This document shows positions 38,640 to 46,399 of a DNA stretch of 64,000 bases, piece after piece. Origin of the DNA: a virus; IMG/VR virus record IMGVR_UViG_3300023112_000008, positions 1-64,000 of that record. One strand, given 5' to 3'. The notes beneath the pieces were generated by a model. It ran no database searches and was not told the DNA's origin. It worked only from the letters and a program-made list of their open reading frames with translations. Made by a program: the position numbers and the translations under genes. Every line of letters starts with the position of its first letter. Position 1 is the first letter of the stretch.

Positions 38640-39755
38640 TCAAGGCCGGTTAACAGCAGCCCACGGCCTGGTGACCGTAAATTTGTTCCTGACATTGAGC
38701 GCGGCATTCTTGCTCATCGGACTTTCGTTGCCACACGAATCGCAGAGGAAGGTGTGTTTTGTGATGCTCCCAGAAGCTCCACAAAGCGAGCACCTCTTCT
38801 CGTTACCGGATACGTTCACGTAATAAACCGGTATCGCCGCAGCCGCAGCCTTCTCTTCAATCCTACGACGAAGCACTTCATAGAAGTGCGGCCTCATCGA
38901 TGGCTTGCTTCTTTTCCTCTTCGAAGGTGGAGGGATGCGAAGGTCCTCGATGACGAGGATTGATCCGCTTCCAACCCACTCAACGAGTCGGTTAGCTGCT
39001 GCGTGGCAAAAAGTCCTAGTTCGCATGTGACGCCGTCTGCTTAGCCGTTTGAGGACTCGACGCACAGAACGCGTCTCAAGTCCATCTGCCTTACGCACAG
39101 CCAGTCGCCGCTCAAGTCTTCTCTTTGTTTTTCGGCTTGTCTCCTCCATTACATTCTGAGCAACGGTGACGATTCGGAGAGATTTCCCCTCGGCGCTTAC
39201 CGCTGCTACTTCATTCTTACTCCCTACTGCAACGCCAGCAGGAAGGGTTCCTTCTCGTTTTGATTCTTTAAGAGTCACGGACACGGTCGCTACGAGTCGT
39301 CCCCTTTTAAGGGAGACCGCGAGTGTGTCGAAGGACTTCACGTTTTTATAGTCAGCCTCGAACCGGGCTGGAATGCTGCAAGGTATGTCCTTACGGCCCG
39401 CAATTGTCCAAATTCTGATCGTCTCTTTACGGGGTGGGCAGGCATCGCGCTTTGCCTTGCCGATCAAGAATAGGGCGCGTGGCTTACTGAAGTGAATCGG
39501 CCCATATATCCTCCGGTTTCTCCTCCGAGCGCGTGAGTATTCAGATGCCACCGATCGAATAGCAGTGCATGTGAGCTGAGATTTCAGAGAGCCTTTCACT
39601 TTTGCGTAGCTGAGCTGATGCATATCTACTGCGGAAAGCGCGGTTCCGTCTTCAAACGCAATCTCAGACACGCGCTCTTGGATGAGTCTGAATGACTCAA
39701 TTGTTGCCATAAGATCAGCGTCGTTGGCAATCCTAAGTGGAAGCACTTTCTGCAT
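38640..39755 (-). CDS. tnpB: TnpB-like protein with substituted RuvC catalytic residues
   Basis: The 371-residue protein has the TnpB plan: an N-terminal DNA/RNA-binding part, a RuvC fold and a four-Cys zinc ribbon (Cys322, 325, 338, 341). RuvC-I reads GVAVGSKN with Ala176 where Asp is expected; RuvC-III reads PMSKNAALNV with Ser348 where Asp is expected; only Glu270 (VIEDLR) is kept. It should not cut DNA. The frame is intact and the zinc site is kept, so it may be maintained as an RNA-guided binder. It lies antisense inside the structural operon, and no TnpA is present. Confidence 0.78.
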   Translation of the reverse strand: MQKVLPLRIANDADLMATIESFRLIQERVSEIAFEDGTALSAVDMHQLSYAKVKGSLKSQLTCTAIRSVASEYSRARRRNRRIYGPIHFSKPRALFLIGKAKRDACPPRKETIRIWTIAGRKDIPCSIPARFEADYKNVKSFDTLAVSLKRGRLVATVSVTLKESKREGTLPAGVAVGSKNEVAAVSAEGKSLRIVTVAQNVMEETSRKTKRRLERRLAVRKADGLETRSVRRVLKRLSRRRHMRTRTFCHAAANRLVEWVGSGSILVIEDLRIPPPSKRKRSKPSMRPHFYEVLRRRIEEKAAAAAIPVYYVNVSGNEKRCSLCGASGSITKHTFLCDSCGNESPMSKNAALNVRNKFTVTRPWAAVNRP

Positions 39756-39898
39756 CAGACCAGTCTACGCACTCGTTGCTGACAGGGTCAACCTCTAGTG
39801 CGCATCAATTGCTTTGTTAGCACCTAATAGTGCTGTGGACCCTCGACTAGCTCTAAGGTCAACAGTTATCATTACGACCTGATGCGATAGGGGAGTTT
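39756..39898. other. Intergenic region before the next structural gene
   Basis: These 143 bp lie between the start of the TnpB-like gene and the rightward gene at 39899. GGTCAAC occurs twice (near 39788 and 39857), and CTGATGC, a string shared with other late leaders, lies near the start. It may hold promoters for both directions. I could not find convincing transposon ends. Confidence 0.3.
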
Positions 39899-40762
39899 GT
39901 GGCTGGGTTAGAGTTTGGTGAGCGTACTGGAAACGTAGACTTCTACGATTTCGATGAGGCCCTGGTCAGGGGACTCGGGGCGCTACCGGACACTGCAAAG
40001 AACCAATACTACCTACCGCTTGAAGGTATCTTCGTTCGCATCGATGGGCGCCAGGAGCCTATTGACCGGGCTTTGGTCGTCTACAAGAGGCCTGAACCGA
40101 CGCAGATCAGTGCGACAGTCCCAATGATCGCAATCATTCGTGACTCTACGACACCGTCCGAAGAGCGACTTCTCACTCCTGTAGTCTCTTACCGCCTCCC
40201 CTGCGAGGGCGCACAGCAGGTCTCTGCTGGCGGTTGTCTAGGGTGGACCTCCTACGAGCAGAAGGACAAAGAGCAGCCATACGACTTTTTCTACACCATT
40301 GAATGCTGGGCCCGGTTTCGCACCGTTGCACAAATCCTGCTGCAAATGATGATGAAGCGATTTCCCCACCGGGGGACTGTGACCGTCGTCGACGGCATCA
40401 ATAATCCTCGCGTCTATGCCACATTCCAACAGGGCGTTGACGACCTTACTGATGTAAGCTCTCTGGTGGAGCGTATCCCAGGGTACTCTCTATCTGTAAA
40501 GGTCGAAGCGGAGCTGACGTTGGACAAAGAGCCTATCTGTATACCAGCCTTCACCGGCACGGTTACTGATCAACCCCTTCCTGGGGTTGGTGGACCGGGC
40601 TACCAGCTCGTTCCAGGGCCTGGCGGCTACGGCCTTGTTCCTGCTGATGCTAATGGGATCCCGCTTTGCCCTGGTGGTGAACGTGATCCTGATCCTGGTG
40701 TTGGCGGAAGCTACGGCACAGGCAAACCAATCGTCCGATCGGGCGTTTACGGGAGTCAATAA
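39899..40762 (+). CDS. Probable tail-terminator or connector protein
   Basis: This 287-residue protein starts at GTG with GGGGAG upstream. It has an alpha/beta core of about 220 residues (RTVAQILLQMMMKRFPHRGT, RIPGYSLSVKVEAEL) and a Gly/Pro-rich tail. Position between the portal/neck genes and the tail sheath fits a tail-completion or terminator protein. No firm family match. Confidence 0.5.
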   Translation: MAGLEFGERTGNVDFYDFDEALVRGLGALPDTAKNQYYLPLEGIFVRIDGRQEPIDRALVVYKRPEPTQISATVPMIAIIRDSTTPSEERLLTPVVSYRLPCEGAQQVSAGGCLGWTSYEQKDKEQPYDFFYTIECWARFRTVAQILLQMMMKRFPHRGTVTVVDGINNPRVYATFQQGVDDLTDVSSLVERIPGYSLSVKVEAELTLDKEPICIPAFTGTVTDQPLPGVGGPGYQLVPGPGGYGLVPADANGIPLCPGGERDPDPGVGGSYGTGKPIVRSGVYGSQ

Positions 40763-41064
40763 TGAAACGCGATCAGACTTATCAAGTGGTGTCACGAAAC
40801 GCTGTCACGGTGGAATTCGCGAACGGTAACGTCGTGAGCTACCCAGCAGGGTTCATGTTCACCTCGCACCCAACCAACGCATCAGTTGCCCGCCTCTTGC
40901 GAAACAACTCGATCCGCAAGGTCACTGATCGAGAGATCCCGACCTTTGCCAAGAAGATCGACGTAGCGTCATCGTCTCAGCCAGCTAAGGCAGCTCCAAC
41001 TCCTGCCGTGGCCAAGAAGTCCAAGAAGTCAACCAAAAAGCAGCCTTCGGGCGGCGGGGAGTAA
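40762..41064 (+). CDS. Small tail-associated domain protein with lysine-rich tail
   Basis: This 100-residue protein has a domain (YQVVSRNAVTVEFANG, SYPAGFMF, SVARLLRNNSI) that recurs at the N-termini of both fibre proteins at 44910 and 46400. Its C-terminal 35 residues are Ala/Lys/Pro-rich (KKSKKSTKK). It directly precedes the tail sheath gene. The shared domain is probably a tail-attachment module; this copy may cap or decorate the tail. Confidence 0.6.
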   Translation: MKRDQTYQVVSRNAVTVEFANGNVVSYPAGFMFTSHPTNASVARLLRNNSIRKVTDREIPTFAKKIDVASSSQPAKAAPTPAVAKKSKKSTKKQPSGGGE

Positions 41065-41067
41065 GTC

Positions 41068-44001
41068 ATGCCGATTATTCAATATCGGTCAGCAGGTGTT
41101 TACGGCCAGGAGAAGGCTCCAGCACGTGCCCCTGATCAGTTCTCGCCCGCAAAAATGGGCATCGTCGGTTGGACCCAGAAGGGCCCCACCAACTTCCCAA
41201 TCGAGATCCGCTCGGTTGAGGACTTTACTCGTGTGTTCGGTCCGTCCAACACACGCGGTGTAGTTCCTCAGGAGATTCGTGGGTTCTTCGGAACTGGTGG
41301 AGAGCGAGCATGGGTTAACCGCATCGCACCCGCCGACTCGACCTTCGCGTCGGTGGCCATCGATGACACTCCCGGACCGGAGAAGTGGACCTTTACGGCC
41401 AACGGCCAGGGTCTCTGGGGCAACGACCTGAAAATCCGTGTAAGCGGAAACAGGAACTTCCTCAACTTCACCACGAATTCGTGGGACAAGTACGATCTCC
41501 AGATCCTCGCCCCCGCCGACTTCAACCCGGCGTTCGATGATGCTGTGGAAACCTACGAGGCAATTCAGTTCGATGATCCGGCTGCTCCGGACTATCTTCT
41601 GAACGTGATTGCGGACCCCCGCCGTCCGAGTCTCCTGGTCACCACGACCATTGGCGTAGGTGGCGTACCTTCAGGGATGCTCCCTGTCACCGTACTAGCC
41701 GAGTCAGTGGGCACTGGTGGTGGGGCTCCTCTTGCCTCCCAATTCACAACGACTATCCAGAACGTACCTGTTCTGGAGAACACGTTGAAGTTGATTGCGG
41801 TGTCCGGGACGACTAAGTTCCTGGCCCACACTCCTACGACCGGAACGATTAACGGCACGGATACAGCTTTCACGCTCCAGCTTACTAACCTTCCAGTGGT
41901 TGAGGGCTCAGCCCGCGTCTTCTACCAGAAGCAGCTTCTCACCAACGAGGTGCTTCCTGCTAGCGCTGGTCTCGTAGACGGCGTCAACAAGGTCTTCACC
42001 TTCAACGCTGGTGTTGTGGACAACCCGGTCCACCAGGAAATTACCAGCTTCAGCCTGAAGTATGCTGGCTCTGCGGCCGTGACTCAGACGCTGTCGACCA
42101 CTGGTGGTGTGGCCGCAGTCTATGACTTGTCAGGCGTGGCCTTGTCGTCCACAGAAGTTCACCCAGGAACGCTCGCCATTTCGGTGAATGTTGATGGCGT
42201 TGGCCTGGCGACTATCACCGATGACGGTGCTGGTAATCTGACCGGCGGCAGTGGCTCCCTCCCACTCGGTGGGACCGTTGATTACGCTTCTGGTTTGATG
42301 ACCGGTATCACGGCGCCGCTCGTAGCGCTTTCCGATGTCGACGCTAACCACGCCGTCTCCAACCTCATCACTAAGGACGCCGTCGAGACCCTTGAGGTCA
42401 GTGGCCTTGGTGGCACCAACATCGTTGGTAACGTCGTCTCTCAGGGTGGTGTAACAGGAACGATCCTGTCCATTTTGGGAAGTGTATGGAAGGTGGGCGG
42501 TGTCACAGGTGGCCCGTTCATCGCAGGCGCTTTCACGACCGATGGGCCTGGAACTGGAACGGTCGATCTGGCTTACGCCAGTGAAGTGGAACAGGATGTC
42601 CCTCTCCTCGGATCTATCGATGGCGCTGGAATTAACCTGATCGACCTGACCGACAGCGCAACCAACCTTTCAGTTGGCTCTGGGCTGATCGAGGTCACGA
42701 CTCTCGTGGCTCCTCTGGCGGGGACGTTCTTCTTCCTCGACTACGTCTGCCTCGGTAACGTCTGGTCGAACACGACTGGAAACCTGCTCGGCGACGTGAC
42801 GGCTACGTCCACGATCAACGCTGATACTGGTGCCGTCTCGATGACGACAGTGTTCGCGCCCCTCACGGGCTCGACTATCAATTCCTGGTATCAGACTGGT
42901 CAGTATGCCGAGGACAACGGCCTGGGCGCGATTGTTGGTGATGTTGATGCCACTGGCACGAACACAATCAACTACGCTACTGGAGCCTTGGACTTCACCT
43001 GGGTTTCGCCGCCACCGGCTGCGACACCGATCACGGCGTCATACACCAAGCTGTCGTCCGCAATTCAGTTCCAGATGACTGGTGGAACTGATGGAACGGT
43101 TATCTCGCGGAACGAGATATCGAACCCGACGCTGGATGGGACCAAGACGGGTATTTACGCCCTGGATCTCGTTGAGGAACCTCTTAACGTGGTGGTGCCA
43201 GACTTCGAGGGCTCAGCGTTCGTACAGGCAGACATCGTAGACTTCTGCGATGCCCGTCAAGATAGGTTCGCGCTCTTCGCGCTAGCTAACGGCACTACGG
43301 TGCCCGAGGCGATCCAGTATGTGCTGGTGACCCAGGCCTTCAACACGAAGAACGCGGCTATCTACTACCCGAACGTCTACTTCATCAACGACTCGACCGA
43401 CCTGCCCGAGCTCATTCCCGCCAGTGGCTTTGCCGCAGGCGTGATCGCGAAGACGGCTCGGAACAAGAACATCGGCAAGTCACCTGCCGGTGTCGTCGAT
43501 GGAGCGCTGGACGCTGCTGGAACGGTCGGACCTGAGTTCAAGCTCACTCGCTTGGACCAGGACAACCTCTACCAGTCTAGGGTCAACCCGCTGCCGTCTA
43601 CTGCGGCTACGGGGTTCATCATCAACGGTGCTCGTTCTCTGTCGAAGGAGCCGCGCTGGCGCTACGTCAATGCTCGCCTCCTCAACAACTTCCTGATGTA
43701 CACCACGTCGTTGCAGCTTCAGTGGACCGTGTTCGAGAACAACGGACCGGCACTCTGGCAGAAGATCGAAACGGCTCTCCGGGGCTACTACAGCTCGCTC
43801 TTCCGTTTGGGCTACTTCTTCGGGAACACTCAGGAAGAAGCGTTCTTCATCAAGTGCAACGCGAACAACAACAGCTCGGTGACGATCGACCAGGGCAAGG
43901 TCCTGATCGACATTGGCTTCTCGCCGAACAAGCCAGCTGAGTTCGTGATCTTCACGCTGTCTCAGCCAGCTGGCACTGCTAGTTCGCAGGCGTCGGTCTA
44001 A
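41068..44001 (+). CDS. Contractile tail sheath protein
   Basis: The 977-residue protein starts as sheath proteins do (SAGVYGQEK, MGIVGWTQKGPTN, FTRVFGPSNTRG) and ends with the conserved sheath C-terminus (RWRYVNARLLNNFL, FTLSQPAG). It forms the contractile outer tail tube that drives DNA injection. A long beta-rich insertion (about residues 170-690, Gly/Thr-rich repeats) makes it much longer than the usual 400-700 residues; it probably decorates the tail surface. A terminator follows. Confidence 0.85.
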   Translation: MPIIQYRSAGVYGQEKAPARAPDQFSPAKMGIVGWTQKGPTNFPIEIRSVEDFTRVFGPSNTRGVVPQEIRGFFGTGGERAWVNRIAPADSTFASVAIDDTPGPEKWTFTANGQGLWGNDLKIRVSGNRNFLNFTTNSWDKYDLQILAPADFNPAFDDAVETYEAIQFDDPAAPDYLLNVIADPRRPSLLVTTTIGVGGVPSGMLPVTVLAESVGTGGGAPLASQFTTTIQNVPVLENTLKLIAVSGTTKFLAHTPTTGTINGTDTAFTLQLTNLPVVEGSARVFYQKQLLTNEVLPASAGLVDGVNKVFTFNAGVVDNPVHQEITSFSLKYAGSAAVTQTLSTTGGVAAVYDLSGVALSSTEVHPGTLAISVNVDGVGLATITDDGAGNLTGGSGSLPLGGTVDYASGLMTGITAPLVALSDVDANHAVSNLITKDAVETLEVSGLGGTNIVGNVVSQGGVTGTILSILGSVWKVGGVTGGPFIAGAFTTDGPGTGTVDLAYASEVEQDVPLLGSIDGAGINLIDLTDSATNLSVGSGLIEVTTLVAPLAGTFFFLDYVCLGNVWSNTTGNLLGDVTATSTINADTGAVSMTTVFAPLTGSTINSWYQTGQYAEDNGLGAIVGDVDATGTNTINYATGALDFTWVSPPPAATPITASYTKLSSAIQFQMTGGTDGTVISRNEISNPTLDGTKTGIYALDLVEEPLNVVVPDFEGSAFVQADIVDFCDARQDRFALFALANGTTVPEAIQYVLVTQAFNTKNAAIYYPNVYFINDSTDLPELIPASGFAAGVIAKTARNKNIGKSPAGVVDGALDAAGTVGPEFKLTRLDQDNLYQSRVNPLPSTAATGFIINGARSLSKEPRWRYVNARLLNNFLMYTTSLQLQWTVFENNGPALWQKIETALRGYYSSLFRLGYFFGNTQEEAFFIKCNANNNSSVTIDQGKVLIDIGFSPNKPAEFVIFTLSQPAGTASSQASV

Positions 44002-44024
44002 GGCCCGGTCACTCGGCCTCTGTC

Positions 44025-44056
44025 GAAACCCCCCGTCTTAGACGGGGGTTTCTTCA
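44025..44056 (+). terminator. Rho-independent terminator after the sheath gene
   Basis: GAAACCCCCCGTC (44025-44037) and GACGGGGGTTTC (44041-44052) form a 12-bp stem with one bulged C and a three-base loop. The T-run is short. It ends the portal-to-sheath transcription unit. Confidence 0.8.
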
Positions 44057-44297
44057 TGTACGGATACCTAACCAATCTGTTCCAGTCTCTTCCTTAGCCG
44101 CACTGAGATGGTAGCTTTCTAATTCGACAAGCCTGTGCGGGGGCCTAGTATCCGCAACTAAGTCATGCGAATTCCACGAACTGCAATCCGAATCGACGCC
44201 GGGCGTCACAGGAGCTTTCACCAGCCCTCCTAGTTGAATTACGGGCCCAGGGTACGTACCAACGGACCCCTAAATCCCGTAATCCTAGGAGGATGCA
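44057..44297. other. Intergenic region with a structured leader
   Basis: These about 240 bp hold no gene. ATTACGGG (44238-44245) and CCCGTAAT (44276-44283) are perfect 8-bp arms enclosing GGTACGTACC (44251-44260), itself a palindrome. The structure ends just before CTAGGAGG and the ATG at 44298, so it could be an mRNA leader that controls that gene. I see no tRNA. Confidence 0.45.
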
Positions 44298-44528
44298 ATG
44301 TTTGTGGTACCAAAACACGACCGAGAATGGGTCGCGTGGATCAAGGAGGAGGTCGCCCACAGGCGTCTCCCCTGTATGGCCGGGTGTGGAACCAAGGCCA
44401 CCAAGATCAAGCTAGTAGGGAAGAGATCAGGCGCCTTCTGCGGCTCTTGCTACGGCGAAATCTACTATGGGAACATTCCCAAGCTCGACCGACCGAAGGG
44501 TCTTAAGCGGGCCCGCAGGCGTCACTAG
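44298..44528 (+). CDS. Small zinc-binding basic protein
   Basis: This 76-residue protein has a strong ribosome-binding site (AGGAGG). It contains CMAGCGTKATK and FCGSCYGE, a four-Cys zinc site, and ends in a basic stretch (KGLKRARRRH) that suggests nucleic-acid binding. It lies alone between the sheath terminator and a leftward gene, behind a structured leader. Its stop shares CTAG with the convergent gene. Confidence 0.55.
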   Translation: MFVVPKHDREWVAWIKEEVAHRRLPCMAGCGTKATKIKLVGKRSGAFCGSCYGEIYYGNIPKLDRPKGLKRARRRH

Positions 44529-44770
44529 ACACTAGCCAGCAAGTCCAACACGGTTGCCGTCGTGATTAACCGTCGAGGCGCCCAGATAATGCAGTCTGGG
44601 TCTGTCTGTCGGTATACCTTCACGTTTGATGCGCCCCAGTCGTCGCGATCCCTGTTCTCGAACTCCACGACCCAGAGGCACTGTCGCTGACTTGGCGTCC
44701 AGCCGTCACCTATGAACCTTACAGTTTCGCCGTGCTTGAACATTTTGAGCTCTGAATTCTGCTGATCCAT
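44525..44770 (-). CDS. Hypothetical small protein
   Basis: This 81-residue protein has GGAGG before its ATG. It has an SH3-like start (MFKHGETVRFIGDGW) and strands rich in Trp, recalling the protein at 9418-9639. Function unknown. Confidence 0.45.
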   Translation of the reverse strand: MDQQNSELKMFKHGETVRFIGDGWTPSQRQCLWVVEFENRDRDDWGASNVKVYRQTDPDCIIWAPRRLITTATVLDLLASV

Positions 44771-44845
44771 CCCTACACCTCCAGTCGTTGATTACTTCTA
44801 CCCTTCTCGGCCTCTGCGGACGAGCAGGATACTCGACCTGCCTGG

Positions 44846-44879
44846 GACTTATCGCTAGTCGCCGGTGTATACTGATGCT
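44846..44879 (+). promoter_or_regulatory. Putative promoter for the first fibre gene
   Basis: TATACT (44868-44873) lies in a 16-bp block (44864-44879) repeated exactly before the second fibre gene at 46355-46370. A related GCTAG string precedes both. No good -35 box is visible, so a phage-specific activator may be needed, or the block is conserved for another reason. Confidence 0.4.
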
Positions 44880-44909
44880 TCAGTCCCTTATCTGGGGAGG
44901 GCATCACCT

Positions 44910-46349
44910 ATGGCATGGATTGTCAAGACTTACGTCGTCATCTCTCAGACCCCAATCGTGGTCGAGGACTTGGCGCTTGGGACTACTACAAGCTACGAGG
45001 CGGGAGAGTTTTTCACTGCTAGTGAGAACAACCCATCTGTAGTTCGGCTGCTCGCAGCGCAGCATATTGTTGAGTCGTTCGGCCCCTCCCCTTCTGGGTT
45101 CGTAATTGACAACACCACCGGCATTAACAGCCTCCAGGCTGTACTGGGTGTAGGAAATATCACCGGTGGTAACCCGATCATCATGTCCAATGGGGACAAC
45201 CTCATTGGTGCCACTGACGGTGGATGGAGTATTGGCCAACCTGGAGCTAGACGGCCCGCAAATATCTACGTTGGAACGCAGATCGTGGTTGGGAACACGA
45301 TCACCATCGATACCAACTCCATTGTGGGAAGCGGCGCTTTGGCGCTGTCCTCGACTGGTGCGACCTCTGATCTGACCCTCACCGGGCGAGGGACCGCAAT
45401 CGCCTTAAATGAGGCTACGGAGCTGACGCTCGACACGACAAACCAGACAATCGTCGGATCTATCAACGAGCTTGATGCGGCCATTGCAGCGATCTCAATT
45501 GATTTGCCTGCGGTTCTCGTTGCGGGAAACACCACAGGGCCGACTAGCATCGTCATCACTAGTGGCCAGCAAATCGGCGGCGGACGCGCAAACTTCGGGA
45601 GCGCAACTTCTGCGGCTGCAGATGGCGATCTATCCGCAGGTGATGGCACCAATGAGATGTCCTGGGACGCGAGCGCAAAACTGCTTCGTGTTGGTGATGC
45701 GCTTTATGGCGCAGCGACACCGCTTTCTGTAACGGCTACTGGTGCTGGCGGGTTTGACCACTACCGCATATCAGCGAACACTGCTGGCGGCACCTTCAGG
45801 GGGTTGAAGGCTCGCGGCACACCAGGCTCTCCTACGGTCTACCTTAATGGCGATACCGCTCTCTCCGTGTCCGGCTTTGGCTACCACCCAAGCGCTGGTG
45901 GTGACGGCATGATGCAGCTTGGTGCCATCCGAGTTATCGCGGACGGTGTCCCTGGTGCTACTTCGGCACCAGGAAAGCTCCAGTTTGGGACTACGCCTAC
46001 GGGCGCCCAATTCAGCACCAGCCGCTGGGAGATGTTGAGCGCGGGACACTTCGTTGCGGTTGCCGACAACGCCTACGACATTGGTGCCTCTGGTACTACT
46101 CGTCCTCGCACAGGCTACTTCGGAACGAGCGTCGTCACGCCTACGCTCTCGGTCAGTAGCGGTATCACGAACTCGACCGGTATTGCTTACGCCGGAGCTT
46201 CTCCTGTGTTCACGGCAGAATTGGCTCTTTTGACCGCAGTGGGCGATAGCGCCTATTTCACCAAGGCTGCGGCCAATACCTACCTGGCCTTCCGCCACTC
46301 CACAGGTGGGGGTGACATTACCGATTTTCACATGGTGATGCTCAGCTAG
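44910..46349 (+). CDS. Tail fibre protein 1
   Basis: ATG 44910 has GGGGAGGG upstream. The 479-residue protein begins with the attachment domain shared with 40762 and 46400 (KTYVVISQTPIVVED, NPSVVRLLAAQHIVE), followed by beta-repeat shaft sequence (DNLIGATDGGWSIG, DNAYDIGASGTTRPRTGYFG). The repeated IGAS/TRPRT units also occur in 46400. It is probably a homotrimeric side fibre or appendage. Confidence 0.65.
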   Translation: MAWIVKTYVVISQTPIVVEDLALGTTTSYEAGEFFTASENNPSVVRLLAAQHIVESFGPSPSGFVIDNTTGINSLQAVLGVGNITGGNPIIMSNGDNLIGATDGGWSIGQPGARRPANIYVGTQIVVGNTITIDTNSIVGSGALALSSTGATSDLTLTGRGTAIALNEATELTLDTTNQTIVGSINELDAAIAAISIDLPAVLVAGNTTGPTSIVITSGQQIGGGRANFGSATSAAADGDLSAGDGTNEMSWDASAKLLRVGDALYGAATPLSVTATGAGGFDHYRISANTAGGTFRGLKARGTPGSPTVYLNGDTALSVSGFGYHPSAGGDGMMQLGAIRVIADGVPGATSAPGKLQFGTTPTGAQFSTSRWEMLSAGHFVAVADNAYDIGASGTTRPRTGYFGTSVVTPTLSVSSGITNSTGIAYAGASPVFTAELALLTAVGDSAYFTKAAANTYLAFRHSTGGGDITDFHMVMLS

Positions 46350-46354
46350 CAGCT

Positions 46355-46370
46355 GGTGTATACTGATGCT
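46355..46370 (+). promoter_or_regulatory. Putative promoter for the second fibre gene
   Basis: Exact 16-bp copy of the TATACT block at 44864-44879, 30 bp before the ATG of the second fibre gene. It probably came with the gene duplication. Confidence 0.4.
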
Positions 46371-46399
46371 GTAACTGCAGCTTCCCCGGCGGAGTAGCC

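Noticed and set aside
38586-39898. Transposon ends and target duplication around the TnpB-like gene
   Set aside because: TAGCT-TA-GTCAAC-like strings occur on both sides (38592 and 39849) but match poorly and do not resemble known IS200/IS605 ends, so I do not call an insertion sequence.
44053-44297. tRNA or tRNA-like gene in the structured leader
   Set aside because: No T-loop consensus, no cloverleaf spacing and no acceptor stem of seven pairs.
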